A stretch of DNA of 45,816 bases from Anabaena sp. 4-3 (GCF_001597745.1 NZ_LUHJ01000010.1:1-45816), one strand, 5' to 3'; positions 26,780 through 35,479 are shown, counted from the stretch's first letter. Made by a program: numbers and translations. The notes: generated by a model from the letters alone, not told the origin.

Positions 26780-26890
26780 ACCCCTCTCCAAACCTCTCCC
26801 CTGGAAATGTAGAGACGTTGCATGCAACGTCTCTACAAATTCCCCCATTCCCTTGTAGGGAAGGGGGGCTAGGGGGGTTAGGTTTTTTAA
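26780..26890. repeat. Nested inverted repeat with perfect 30-nt palindrome
   Basis: An outer imperfect repeat, CCCCTCTCCAAACCTCTCCC on the left and GGGAAGGGGGGCTAGGGGGG on the right, encloses a perfect palindrome at 26808-26837 made of TGTAGAGACGTTGCA and its complement. A T-run (TTAGGTTTTTT) follows on the plus strand. Both parts resemble dispersed cyanobacterial repeats; here one appears inserted in the other. Confidence 0.7.
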
Positions 26891-26932
26891 ATTTTAATGT
26901 TAGCAATAATACTTGCCTAACATCCTCTAAGG

Positions 26933-27397
26933 TCAAATCAAATCGTTAGATGCTTGCAACGGCAAAACAGTAATTAACTCAGAAAATCTGGCAAAATCAC
27001 CTGTATTGTGAGTGAGTAACTGAGGAATACCATAAACTAACATCGTGGCGACAATATTAGCATCATGAACTTGCTTACCACCAATGGAAATTTCCTCCAT
27101 GAGTGTCAGTAACCTTTCTGTCACCACTAAGCTATCTTCAACTAAGCGAAAATAATTAGCAAAATACCTGACATCTGCCACTAAGGACTCAATAGGAATT
27201 CTCCCGGTTAAGTCGCTTTGTCTTGTCATCGCCGCTAAATATTCTCTCAAAGTTTGGCGACTAATACATAATTCAATACCTTGTTCTGCAAGTGATTGAA
27301 GTCGTTCTGTTGCTTGTAGATGAAATGGCGATAAGGCTAAATTTGCATAAACCAAAATATTCGTATCAATGAAAACAGTGTTATTAATCGTTTCCAT
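26933..27397 (-). CDS. PIN-domain ribonuclease toxin (VapC-like)
   Basis: The 154-residue PIN-fold protein has the expected acidic residues. They are Asp11 in FIDTNILVYAN, Glu52 in TLREYLAAM, Asp112 in VHDANIVATM and Asp134 in NTGDFARF, which together bind metal for RNA cleavage in this family. The length is typical. Its start overlaps the end of the upstream small gene by 14 nt, the usual coupling of antitoxin and toxin. Toxicity is inferred, not shown. It is the last gene of an array that begins with an XPB-like helicase. Confidence 0.88.
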   Translation of the reverse strand: METINNTVFIDTNILVYANLALSPFHLQATERLQSLAEQGIELCISRQTLREYLAAMTRQSDLTGRIPIESLVADVRYFANYFRLVEDSLVVTERLLTLMEEISIGGKQVHDANIVATMLVYGIPQLLTHNTGDFARFSELITVLPLQASNDLI

Positions 27398-27620
27398 AAA
27401 GGTCTTCTCTACGGAAAGTCAGGTTTTCTGAGACTAATCCTACAGGATAAGCGGAAAATTTGAGAGGTGGACGCTTTGGTTTATTCTCTGCTGTCTCAGT
27501 TAAAGATTGTTCATCAATGACAATTACTACCTGATGTTCACCCTCAGCAATATCTATTGGTAATTGCGCCGTCATCTTACCATCTTTTGACACTGTGGCG
27601 ATTGTTTCTATACTTTTCAT
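27384..27620 (-). CDS. Antitoxin partner of the PIN toxin
   Basis: The 78-residue acidic protein opens with a beta-rich segment (IETIATVSKDGKMTAQLPIDIAEGEHQVVIVID) and has a flexible, conserved C-terminus (SENLTFRREDLYGND) that in such pairs embraces the toxin. It overlaps the PIN gene by 14 nt. The ATG has AGGA about 8 nt upstream, placed in the 15-nt gap after the DUF790 gene. The DNA-binding part is not obvious. The assignment rests mainly on size, order and C-terminal pattern. Confidence 0.78.
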   Translation of the reverse strand: MKSIETIATVSKDGKMTAQLPIDIAEGEHQVVIVIDEQSLTETAENKPKRPPLKFSAYPVGLVSENLTFRREDLYGND

Positions 27621-27635
27621 GTCATTTATCCTAGT

Positions 27636-28850
27636 TCAATCTATCACTGCTAACACAGACTTTGGTAATAATTTATCTTTAAACCAAACGATTCTCGCGG
27701 GGACATTATCTAACTTAACTCCGGCTTTTTCTAAATTCAATCTTTCCGAAATCGCCAAAATTAAATTATCACAACCAGAACGTCGCACCTGAGAAAATTT
27801 CTTTTGTAAATATTCTGGTCGCCAATAACCGACTATTTCTAATAAAAATTCGCGTCCATCAGGATGCACTAACCGAAAATCGGGTATCATCACACTCCCT
27901 GGAATGGGAATTAAATCTACTTCTCTCTCTAAAATCCATTCTGTTTTTAAGGCATCCCATTTATCAGCGAAGGATGCTTCTAACATACTATCGTAAGGTT
28001 TTCCTTTGGAATAGTGCGATACTAAACCACATTCGGAATTAAGGGTAAATCTGCCAGTTTTCCAAGTATTTGTATAGACATCACGAGTTTGTAATGTGGC
28101 GGCAAGACTCCATTTGGTAACATGAAGTAAGGCGGGTATGAGTTTGGCGATCGCTAGCCCATAACGTGTGCTAGGATTAAACAAACTCGTCGGCCCATCG
28201 ACGGTAATTGTAAAGCCGTGGTCAGCATCACCTTCAATATAAGCCATTAATTGAAATAACTTTAAATAGCGAAATAACAGCTTATATTCCCCCGGAACAT
28301 TGCGATGAGCATTTAACACTAATTGACTGGCTTTATAAAATATTCCCTGCACTTGTGACAAGTTATATCTATTAATTATCTCCACCCCTGTAGGCGTGTC
28401 AAAATTAGTTAATATTTTATTTTCAGCTAAGTCAGCATAAAGTCCTTCACGCACTTGTTCAGGTAAAACTTCTCTTTCTAATTCCTGCGTTAATTCATCC
28501 GCAAGTTTTACCAATGTGATTTGAGTAGATTCCCGACTAGGTGCAGATTTTGCAGCTAGCGCAAACACTCTTTCTCTTAACATTGGCGGTTCTAGGGGAC
28601 TAACAACTTCAAAAGTACAGAAATTACTTTTAATAATGTAAGCTAAACCCCGTTTGACTCGATAATCTGTCGCATCACCTTCTAAATCTAAAAGTTGACG
28701 TTCAAGTTCTCCCTGAGTTTTCCCTAGTGTTGACTGAAAACAATTAATTAACTCATTGACTAACTCTAAATTCTTATCATCAATCTTCAGTCTTTTGGGA
28801 ATTATTTCTTCTCCGTTTTGGCGATGACTTAGTAGTTCTGTAGGTAACAT
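27636..28850 (-). CDS. DUF790 nuclease, Bax1-like partner of XPB
   Basis: The 404-residue protein matches DUF790, the family of archaeal Bax1, a structure-specific nuclease that binds XPB helicase. The N-terminal two thirds is helical. The C-terminal part holds a PD-(D/E)XK-like core: a preceding SMLEASFADKW, then MIPDFRLVHPDG with Asp324 and FLLEIVGYW with Glu338. These are the residues expected to bind metal. Its ATG (28850) lies inside the helicase gene, a 71-nt overlap, with CAGGGA just upstream. It is expected to work with the helicase on branched or damaged DNA; this is inferred from the archaeal pair. Confidence 0.85.
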   Translation of the reverse strand: MLPTELLSHRQNGEEIIPKRLKIDDKNLELVNELINCFQSTLGKTQGELERQLLDLEGDATDYRVKRGLAYIIKSNFCTFEVVSPLEPPMLRERVFALAAKSAPSRESTQITLVKLADELTQELEREVLPEQVREGLYADLAENKILTNFDTPTGVEIINRYNLSQVQGIFYKASQLVLNAHRNVPGEYKLLFRYLKLFQLMAYIEGDADHGFTITVDGPTSLFNPSTRYGLAIAKLIPALLHVTKWSLAATLQTRDVYTNTWKTGRFTLNSECGLVSHYSKGKPYDSMLEASFADKWDALKTEWILEREVDLIPIPGSVMIPDFRLVHPDGREFLLEIVGYWRPEYLQKKFSQVRRSGCDNLILAISERLNLEKAGVKLDNVPARIVWFKDKLLPKSVLAVID

Positions 28851-30336
28851 TTCCCTGATTATTTTTATCTGGTTGCTTATCGACTTGATAATTAATTTCT
28901 AATTGTTCCGCAGCTTTGGCAACTTTTCCTTGTCCGCTACCATAAACCACTTTTAAATTCGGTTTTTTATCTTCTCCCCGTCGCCGTGCAGAAGTGTTTT
29001 CTTCGCTGGTGTCTTCTGCTATGACTTCGTAAAGAATCGCTTGTTTATCTTGAATATTTCCCTTCCTTAAAACTCTCCCCAAACGTTGAATATATTCTCT
29101 TGTAGAACCAGTCCCAGATAAAATAATAGCGATAGAAGCCGCAGGAACATCTACACCTTCATTCAAGACGTGGGAAGCAACTAAAGTATTATATTCACCT
29201 GCCCGAAATTTAGTTAATATTTCGTGGCGTTCTTTGACTGGTGTTTGATGGGTGATTGCGGGGATTAATAAGTCTTGAGAAATTTTATAAACTGTGGTAT
29301 TATCGGCAGTAAATATTAATATGCGTTCTGGGTAATGTTTGGCGAGTAAACTAGCTAAAATTCGCAATTTACCATCAGTACCAAGAGCAATTTCCTTGGC
29401 TTGACGGTGTGCTAACATGGCTCTGCGTCCAAATTGCGATCGCGCACTCATTTGTACAAACATCTGCCAACCTTGGATACTTCCCAAAGAAATCTTTGAT
29501 TGGCGTAAAAAATCATTGCGAATTTGAATTAACTCGTTGTATTTTTCGCGTTCATGAGGTGACAACTTCACCTTGATTTGCACGATTTCATGTTCAGCTA
29601 AAGCCTTACCCGCCAAATCTTCAGCACGTTTACGATAAACTTCTGCACCGATAAGAATATTTAAATCTGCGTGTTTGCCATCTGTGCGTTCTGGAGTCGC
29701 TGATAATCCTAAACGATAGGGTGCGATCGCATATTCCGCAATCACCCGGTTAAAATCCGTCGGCAAATGATGACACTCATCAAAAATAATTAAAGCATAC
29801 TTATTCCCCAAAGTCTCAGCGTGAATCGCCGCACTATCATAAGTTGCCACCAAAATCGGCGACTTATCCCGCGAACCACCCCCCAGCAAACCCACCTCCG
29901 CATCAGGAAACGCCGAGACTAAATGAGCGTACCACTGGTGCATTAAATCCAACGTCGGCACCACAATTAAAGTCGTGCGTGGTGTTGCTTGCATCGCCAT
30001 CTGCGCCAAATAAGTCTTACCCGCCGCCGTTGGTAACACTACCACCCCTTGTCTTCCCGCCAGCTTCCAAGCGGCTAACGCCTCAGTTTGATGCGCGTAG
30101 GGTTGCATTTCCAAACTCGCCACCAAATCAACCGGGAAAAATTCCTTCGCCTCATCAACAAAATCCACATCTTCCGCTTGTAAAGCTTCCACTACAGCCC
30201 GGTATCTCATCGCCGGAATCCGGAATTTTTCTACTCGATCATCCCATGTAGCGTAATCCATCCAAGCCTTACCGCGTGGTGGTGGATGTAAAATTAATGT
30301 GCCGCGATCAAAAGTTAATCTAGGAGTACGAACCAT
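28780..30336 (-). CDS. XPB-like superfamily 2 DNA helicase
   Basis: The 518-residue helicase resembles archaeal XPB. An N-terminal damage-recognition-like domain (about 1-75) opens TPRLTFDRGTLILHPPPRGK. The first RecA-like domain follows, with motif I LPTAAGKT (Lys107), motif II DECH (186-189) and motif III SAT. The second domain has VLNEGVDVP and the arginine-finger motif QRLGRVLRKG. The tail is Lys/Arg/Asn-rich. At the place of the XPB RED motif after motif III it reads ERTDGKH, so Glu is Thr. It overlaps the DUF790 gene by 71 nt and heads the array that ends in the toxin-antitoxin pair. Confidence 0.9.
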   Translation of the reverse strand: MVRTPRLTFDRGTLILHPPPRGKAWMDYATWDDRVEKFRIPAMRYRAVVEALQAEDVDFVDEAKEFFPVDLVASLEMQPYAHQTEALAAWKLAGRQGVVVLPTAAGKTYLAQMAMQATPRTTLIVVPTLDLMHQWYAHLVSAFPDAEVGLLGGGSRDKSPILVATYDSAAIHAETLGNKYALIIFDECHHLPTDFNRVIAEYAIAPYRLGLSATPERTDGKHADLNILIGAEVYRKRAEDLAGKALAEHEIVQIKVKLSPHEREKYNELIQIRNDFLRQSKISLGSIQGWQMFVQMSARSQFGRRAMLAHRQAKEIALGTDGKLRILASLLAKHYPERILIFTADNTTVYKISQDLLIPAITHQTPVKERHEILTKFRAGEYNTLVASHVLNEGVDVPAASIAIILSGTGSTREYIQRLGRVLRKGNIQDKQAILYEVIAEDTSEENTSARRRGEDKKPNLKVVYGSGQGKVAKAAEQLEINYQVDKQPDKNNQGNVTYRTTKSSPKRRRNNSQKTED

Positions 30337-30343
30337 TACAAGG

Positions 30344-30370
30344 ATTGGGGATTGGGGATTGGGGACTGGG
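30344..30370. repeat. Heptanucleotide tandem repeat, ATTGGGG type
   Basis: Three perfect ATTGGGG units followed by ACTGGG, between the divergent helicase and esterase genes. It is the same type as at 6.5 kb and sits where the promoters of both genes should be. Confidence 0.85.
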
Positions 30371-30429
30371 AAAAAGAGTTATATTTCTAGCCTAGCCGTA
30401 ATATTTTTATCTATATAAATCATCACACA

Positions 30430-31134
30430 ATGCCTATACATTACATTTACCTGCATGGCTTTGCTTCTAGTCCTAAGTCTGCTAAAGCCCAAGACATAAG
30501 CGATCGCTTTACTAAAATTAACATCCCAATCACCATTCCCGATCTCAATGCTGGTGACTTTTCCCAGTTGACAATTACTCGTCAAATTCAGCAGGTAGCA
30601 GCAGCATTCCCTGACGATTCTACACCAGTCACCCTGATTGGTTCTAGCTTGGGTGGGTTGACTGCGGCACATTTAGGACAGCAATATCAACAAGTAGAAC
30701 GCTTAATCTTATTAGCTCCAGCCTTTGGTTTTTTGTCTCATTGGTTGCCTAAGTTGGGAAATGAAGCTGTACAACGTTGGCAACAAGAACAGTATTACAT
30801 GGTTCATCACTATGGAGTCGGGCGATCGCTGCCTTTAAGTTACAATTTCGTCACCGATGCAACTAAATACTCAGAAGACTTATTACAACGTCCCATACCC
30901 ACCTTAATCTTGCATGGTAAACAAGATGAAGTCATCCCCATGATCGCCAGTCGGGATTTTCAGCGATCGCGTCCTTGGGTAAATTTAATTGAACTTGACA
31001 GTGATCACGCCCTAAGTAATGTTACCCAAGAAATTTGGCAAGCAATTCACCATTTCTGTCAGTTACCCGAAAGCGGTACAATAATAAACCCTCACCTTTT
31101 CCCAGGAAACACGCAAAAAAAAGCTAATGACTAA
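30430..31134 (+). CDS. YqiA/YcfP-like alpha/beta-hydrolase (esterase)
   Basis: The 234-residue protein begins IHYIYLHGFASSPKSAKAQ, the hallmark of the YqiA/UPF0227 branch. The triad candidates are Ser73 in GSSLGG, Asp166 in HGKQDEV and His193 in DSDHAL. It should be a cytoplasmic serine esterase of broad or unknown substrate. The last codons and stop (GCTAATGACTAA) lie inside a heptamer repeat array, so the C-terminus reads AND and could vary with repeat length. hisC follows 25 nt later, so the pair is probably co-transcribed. Confidence 0.85.
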   Translation: MPIHYIYLHGFASSPKSAKAQDISDRFTKINIPITIPDLNAGDFSQLTITRQIQQVAAAFPDDSTPVTLIGSSLGGLTAAHLGQQYQQVERLILLAPAFGFLSHWLPKLGNEAVQRWQQEQYYMVHHYGVGRSLPLSYNFVTDATKYSEDLLQRPIPTLILHGKQDEVIPMIASRDFQRSRPWVNLIELDSDHALSNVTQEIWQAIHHFCQLPESGTIINPHLFPGNTQKKAND

Positions 31135-31153
31135 TGACTAATAACTAATAACT
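31126..31153. repeat. Heptanucleotide tandem repeat across a stop codon
   Basis: Four units of AATGACT/AATAACT. The first contains the end of the esterase gene and the second its last stop bases, and the array ends 6 nt before the hisC start codon. Confidence 0.85.
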
Positions 31154-31159
31154 AAACCT

Positions 31160-32305
31160 ATGCTTCCTTATATACGTTCAGATTTAGCCAAACTCAACGC
31201 TTACAAACCTCACCCTAGCAGCGATACAGACGCAGCAGTTCCAGCGCAGTTAGACCGCTTAGACACTAATGAAAGTCCTGACGATTTACCATCAGAGTTA
31301 AAACAAAAGCTAGCTTGGACTTATCAACAAGTCATCGAAACCAATCGTTACCCTGATGGTGGACATGAGTCATTAAAAAATGCGATCGCCGAATATGTCA
31401 ATGAGTCGGCTGGTGTTTCATCCCTAGTGAGTGCTGACAATATCTCTGTCGGTAACGGTTCTGATGAACTGATTCGTTCTATATTAATAGCTACCTGTTT
31501 ACAAGGGGAAGGCTCAATTTTGGTAGCTAATCCCACTTTTTCCATGTATGGGATTTTGGCGCAAACTTTAGGCATTCCGGTAGTTACAGTTTCCAGAAAT
31601 CCCGATAATTTTGAAATTAACTTAACCGAGGCTCAGTCTGCCATAGCACAAACTCAAAATCCTCCGATTCGGGTGGTGTTCGTTGTGCATCCTAATTCCC
31701 CCACAGCTAACCCTTTAACTTCTGATGAGTTGACTTGGTTAAGCAGTCTCAGTCAAGAGATTTTGGTAGTCATTGACGAAGCTTACTTTGAATTTAGTCA
31801 AAACACCTTAGTTAGTGAATTAGCACAACGTCCCAATTGGGTGATTCTACGCACCTTTTCTAAAGCGTTTCGGTTAGCCGCTATGCGGGTTGGGTATTGT
31901 GTAGCTCATCCTCAAGCGATCGCTATTTTAGAAAAAGTCCGCCTACCCTATAATCTACCTAGTTTCTCCATCGCCTCCGCATTAGTAGCTTTACAAAATC
32001 GTCAACTGTTGCTCAATTCCATTCCCGAAACCTTAAAGGAACGCAGCAAACTGATTACAGCGTTATCCCAGCACCCAGGATTACAAGTTGCTGAAAGTTC
32101 GGCTAACTTTATTTTCCTGCGTCTCAAAGCTAATGATTCTGACTCACCAGACAATACTTTAACAAATCTGCATCAACAACTCAAAAGCCAAGGCACTCTT
32201 GTACGAAAAATTAGCGGCGGATTAAGAATTACTATTGGTACACCTGAAGAAAATCTACGCACGCTCAACCGCATACAAGCAGAGTTAACAACACTTACCA
32301 GTTAG
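31160..32305 (+). CDS. hisC: Histidinol-phosphate aminotransferase
   Basis: The 381-residue fold-type I PLP enzyme transfers an amino group to imidazole-acetol phosphate in histidine synthesis. Landmarks are LDTNESP near residue 35, [36 protein letters not shown] (about 177), VIDEAYFEF with Asp206 and Tyr209, the PLP lysine Lys235 in [10 protein letters not shown], and Arg243. The length fits the family. The ATG follows the heptamer array, and no ribosome site is seen. In cyanobacteria his genes are usually scattered, as here. Activity on aromatic amino acids cannot be excluded. Confidence 0.94.
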   Translation: MLPYIRSDLAKLNAYKPHPSSDTDAAVPAQLDRLDTNESPDDLPSELKQKLAWTYQQVIETNRYPDGGHESLKNAIAEYVNESAGVSSLVSADNISVGNGSDELIRSILIATCLQGEGSILVANPTFSMYGILAQTLGIPVVTVSRNPDNFEINLTEAQSAIAQTQNPPIRVVFVVHPNSPTANPLTSDELTWLSSLSQEILVVIDEAYFEFSQNTLVSELAQRPNWVILRTFSKAFRLAAMRVGYCVAHPQAIAILEKVRLPYNLPSFSIASALVALQNRQLLLNSIPETLKERSKLITALSQHPGLQVAESSANFIFLRLKANDSDSPDNTLTNLHQQLKSQGTLVRKISGGLRITIGTPEENLRTLNRIQAELTTLTS

Positions 32306-32348
32306 ACTCAAAACCCTATTCCCTATTGCCTGTTTTCACGCCTGAATT

Positions 32349-32897
32349 TCACCATCTACTATCTACATTGCTACCCCAACGGCGCACTATCCCCACCGTT
32401 TGGGGTAGCACCCCCACCAACAAAGCAAAGGCAACATCCGGTATATTAGCCAGCATTTCTGGGGGAAAATATTGATCAAATTGATCCAAAATCTTCTGTA
32501 CCCGTTGCTGAGGAATGGGATTTTCTGTAATTTGTTTAATTAATCTAATCCATTGCCGCCTGATTAAGTAAGCTTTTTGGCGTTCTTCATAAGTTTCAGG
32601 TGTGAGTAAAGACAGATTTCCTATAGGAATTACCCATTCACAATCACAATCATAGTCTCCACCAACTGATGCTCCAGGCCCAGCAAATTCTGCATGATAG
32701 CGTTTGAAAAGTATTAAACCATTCCGCCTACGACTATTAACCGTAAAAACTCTTCCACTATGCAATAGTGCCAAAAAGTCCGAGCCATAAGATTGCTCAG
32801 TCCCATCTGGTACGACAAATCTGTTAACGCAATTTGTGTCAGAAAAATAAGTAGATACCATAGTTAATTGATAGCGGCGGAGTTTTTCGCTATCCAT
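32349..32897 (-). CDS. Conserved-looking hypothetical protein
   Basis: The 182-residue soluble protein is not recognised. The middle has a DYDCDCEWVIPIGNLSLL segment with two close cysteines. A long basic helix (YEERQKAYLIRRQWIRLIKQI) and a helical region (QKILDQFDQYFPPEMLANIP) follow. There is no signal peptide or membrane helix. It is convergent with hisC (43 nt between stops) and has a very long upstream spacer. Good length and composition make it a real gene; no function can be proposed. Confidence 0.65.
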   Translation of the reverse strand: MDSEKLRRYQLTMVSTYFSDTNCVNRFVVPDGTEQSYGSDFLALLHSGRVFTVNSRRRNGLILFKRYHAEFAGPGASVGGDYDCDCEWVIPIGNLSLLTPETYEERQKAYLIRRQWIRLIKQITENPIPQQRVQKILDQFDQYFPPEMLANIPDVAFALLVGVLPQTVGIVRRWGSNVDSRW

Positions 32898-33629
32898 GTT
32901 TGCTCAAATTTGGAAATAATTTTAGTAGATTTGCTAATCTCAGGTTCACAATTGCTATGACACCCACGGCAGTTTTTGACTTTTCTTAGTAACAATAATT
33001 TTTAGGAAAGTTTAACTAAGAGACAAATCAGCAACCGTGAGTGCAGCATCGAATAATCACATTCTATGTGATTTAACTGGATTTGTCTGCAAATTAGGTT
33101 CAAATTTTATTAAAGTTTCTATAAAGATGAATCTCGTTAATGCTAACTAACTATGAGTTAATTTCTTTTAAAAGTAAATTTACTGATGTCAGCTTTCCAG
33201 GTTAGCTGTTATGGTTTGAAACTATTCAGCAAAATAATATTATAGCTTTTTTACATATCAAGGCTAAATGAATCTAATATCTTTCCATAAACTTTTTTAA
33301 GTCGCATCAAAATTATTTGCCAAGAATTGGGGATCAAACCCTCAACAATAGGAAAATTTCCCCAACTCTAAAGCCTATTCAGGTGAGGTGACAGTGCTAG
33401 CTGTTGTTGTCAGTTCATCAAGTAGAAGAAAACTATATGCAGCAATTTGCTGTAGGATTAAGCAGATTCTTCACAGGGTTTGAGGCATTAGACAGGAGGG
33501 AGAAGAATATTTTGGATTATGAATTCTCTATGTTCTTATTAAGCTACTAGCTGCTGTACATATTGCATACTGTCAGCATTACCCATCTGATTTAGCTAAA
33601 TTATTAAAATAATATGTAGATTTTTCTAG

Positions 33630-33815
33630 AAAAACTGTTTAAGTAATTTCTCGGATGAGGATAAACAGGACTTACGCCACTGGCAGATTAGTAGGGTATG
33701 TCAGCCATCAAGAATCAGTTTATTGACAGCATTTAACCAGTCTGACGCACCCTATGAGACATAATATTTAATTTGACTTAAAAACTGCATAAGTAATTTC
33801 TCGGATGAGGATAAA
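33630..33815. repeat. 36-bp direct repeat flanking repeat element D
   Basis: 33630-33665 and 33780-33815 are identical except at two adjacent bases (TT versus CA), 34 of 36. Both end in CTCGGATGAGGATAAA. The left unit stops one base before the left end of the 124-bp-type element, so the element sits exactly between the two units. Confidence 0.85.
33667..33779. repeat. Inverted-repeat element, GACTTACGC family, copy D
   Basis: The left end AGGACTTACGCCACTGGCAG and inner repeats GTAGGGTATGTCAG (33691-33704) and CTGACGCACCCTA (33742-33754) match copies A and B. The right outer arm is decayed and the terminal repeat is not clear. The core resembles those of B and C rather than the flipped core of A. 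Confidence 0.75.
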
Positions 33816-33947
33816 GGGGCATATTTTTATGTAGCTTTGATAGTTTCCATAAATAATCTCTATCTTGCCAATTTTCCTTGACAAGACCCAGTTAGCTGGT
33901 TGAGTATAGCGATCGCTCAAACTGAATTTACAGTTTGTTAAAAAACT

Positions 33948-34607
33948 TTAAAAAATTCCATCTTGAGTTAGATGTTTATGTAATAAAATCTGCCGAGACT
34001 GTTTCAGCCAAAACAGATTCCAATTAGATTCGACTTGGTGTACCTGATAACCCAGCTTGAAATATAGCTGCCGTGCTTGATAATTATTTTCTAAAACGTG
34101 AAGATATAAGTCATGGAACCCCCAATTTTGCGAGACTTGTTCACAGCTAACAAGTAATCTTGAGGCTATGCCATGCCGACGGTATTGGGGGTGAACTGCT
34201 AAATTCGAGAGATAGATAAAATTTTTGCCAATTTGTTTCCAGGAATCATGGAAACGCACACCTATTTCTACAGTACCCACTAATTGTGGAGTACCATTGG
34301 CAGTGGTGTTGATAGCAACCAAACACAGGTGATGAGGTGCTGAAGACGATAAACGATATTTTATATCTTCGTAAATACCCAAACGTAGCAGAGGAAAAGC
34401 CCACCCCCACAAACCATGATGGGAATGAAAGCTTTCGGTAATAATTTCCGCAATAGCAGTTAAATCAGCAGCTGTAGCAGTACGAACTTGGAGTTGGTAG
34501 CCACTCGACTCAGAAGCAGCTGTGACTTGTTGATGGTGGGATGGGTCAGAAAACCAGTTTGTCAAGGTTAGTTTAAGATTAAAATTTTTCAAGGAAAATC
34601 TGCTCAA
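33948..34607 (-). CDS. GNAT-family N-acetyltransferase
   Basis: The 219-residue protein has a GNAT fold at about residues 36-205. It opens VRTATAADLTAIAEIITESF, has the acetyl-CoA strand FIYLSNLAVHPQYRRHGIASRLL (motif A, Q/R-x-x-G-x-A) and the motif B region DLYLHVLENNYQARQLYFKLGYQ. It should transfer acetyl groups to an unknown amine or protein. The first 30 residues are not part of the fold. The start is a TTG with only AGGAT close to it, so the true start may be further in. It is flanked by long noncoding stretches on both sides. Confidence 0.85.
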   Translation of the reverse strand: MSRFSLKNFNLKLTLTNWFSDPSHHQQVTAASESSGYQLQVRTATAADLTAIAEIITESFHSHHGLWGWAFPLLRLGIYEDIKYRLSSSAPHHLCLVAINTTANGTPQLVGTVEIGVRFHDSWKQIGKNFIYLSNLAVHPQYRRHGIASRLLVSCEQVSQNWGFHDLYLHVLENNYQARQLYFKLGYQVHQVESNWNLFWLKQSRQILLHKHLTQDGIF

Positions 34608-35479
34608 TTATCCTAAAATAAATCTAAAAACTATGGGAGAATCACAATTAGATTCAATAATTTAACTCATGAAGACCGTAGTAACTGAGGCAATTGCTGA
34701 CTTAGGATAGCTAAGATTGAGAACTGCACAGGTTACAAGCCTCAGCCTCAAAGCTGGAAGATGATGTTCATTTTTTCATTATAAGATCGCCTGATGACCA
34801 CAATAAAACACAATCAGACCACAGAACTAAATATCTGGCTCTAATATCTAAAAAAATGCCTGTTTTCAGAAAAGCAGACTATACACGCCGAATCTCGTCA
34901 GTAATTATACGGATTAAAATAAAAAAAAACATCTATCCTTAATATCCCTAGTGTTGGCTTTGATTCAGCCGGATGCTAACATTATTGGTCTGAATAATAT
35001 TTTTGAGCGTTAACCAGGCAAAAGATATTGGTCTAACAATATACCAAGCTTGAAAATTAATGTTGATGAAACGGCCGAGTATACCATGACTTGTATAAAG
35101 AAAATTTACGGAAAAGTGTTAGTACAACAGCAACAACGGGAAAACTTAGTATGCAGCCTCATCTAGTATTGAGAACTAGGGGCGATCGCTGCATGATGGG
35201 ATTAAACAATTATGGGCGGAGGTGAAACTAGATTTGGTAAGTATCAAATCAATCAGAGAAAGACGAAAAATCAAACCAATTGCACTGCACTCAGGCAAAT
35301 AGCAGTCCTGACAAGCCAGGGTTTTATAAATTACTGTCAATAAATGCTCCTCCACTCAGCCGTTTTGTAGCCATATAGCCTTATGGGTGGCAACAAATCT
35401 GTTTCCCAATCACACAGCAACATTCCTATCTGATCAGATTAACCTTTATCCCACTGCCGTTACAGCAGGAAAGCGGTGC
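34608..35479. other. Long upstream region of cyaC
   Basis: About 870 bases between the GNAT start and the cyaC start, with both genes reading outward. It should hold both promoters and a long cyaC leader. One HIP1 site lies near 35181. No clear promoter, dyad or ORF could be called. Nothing matches the two repeat families. Confidence 0.4.

Larger units (their letters stand above)
26188..26932. other. Long repeat-rich intergenic stretch
   Basis: About 745 bases without a gene. It contains the third ATCTTGCA-type element (26626-26754) and a larger C/G-rich inverted repeat with a perfect 30-nt palindrome inside (26780-26890). One HIP1 site lies near 26386. The rest is AT-rich with no visible ORF. 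Confidence 0.6.
32898..33947. other. 1-kb gene-free region with repeat element D
   Basis: The longest stretch without a gene. It contains an 8-bp dyad AATCACAT-N3-ATGTGATT (33055-33073), the inverted-repeat element copy D (33667-33779), and a 36-bp direct repeat on both sides of it (33630-33665, 33780-33815). No ORF longer than about 60 codons with a ribosome site was seen. It may contain the promoter of the 182-residue gene and unrecognised RNA. Confidence 0.5.

Noticed and set aside
33055-33073. Dyad AATCACAT-N3-ATGTGATT as a cAMP-receptor site
   Set aside because: CRP-type sites read TGTGA-N6-TCACA; here the half sites point the opposite way. It stays only a possible operator of unknown type.
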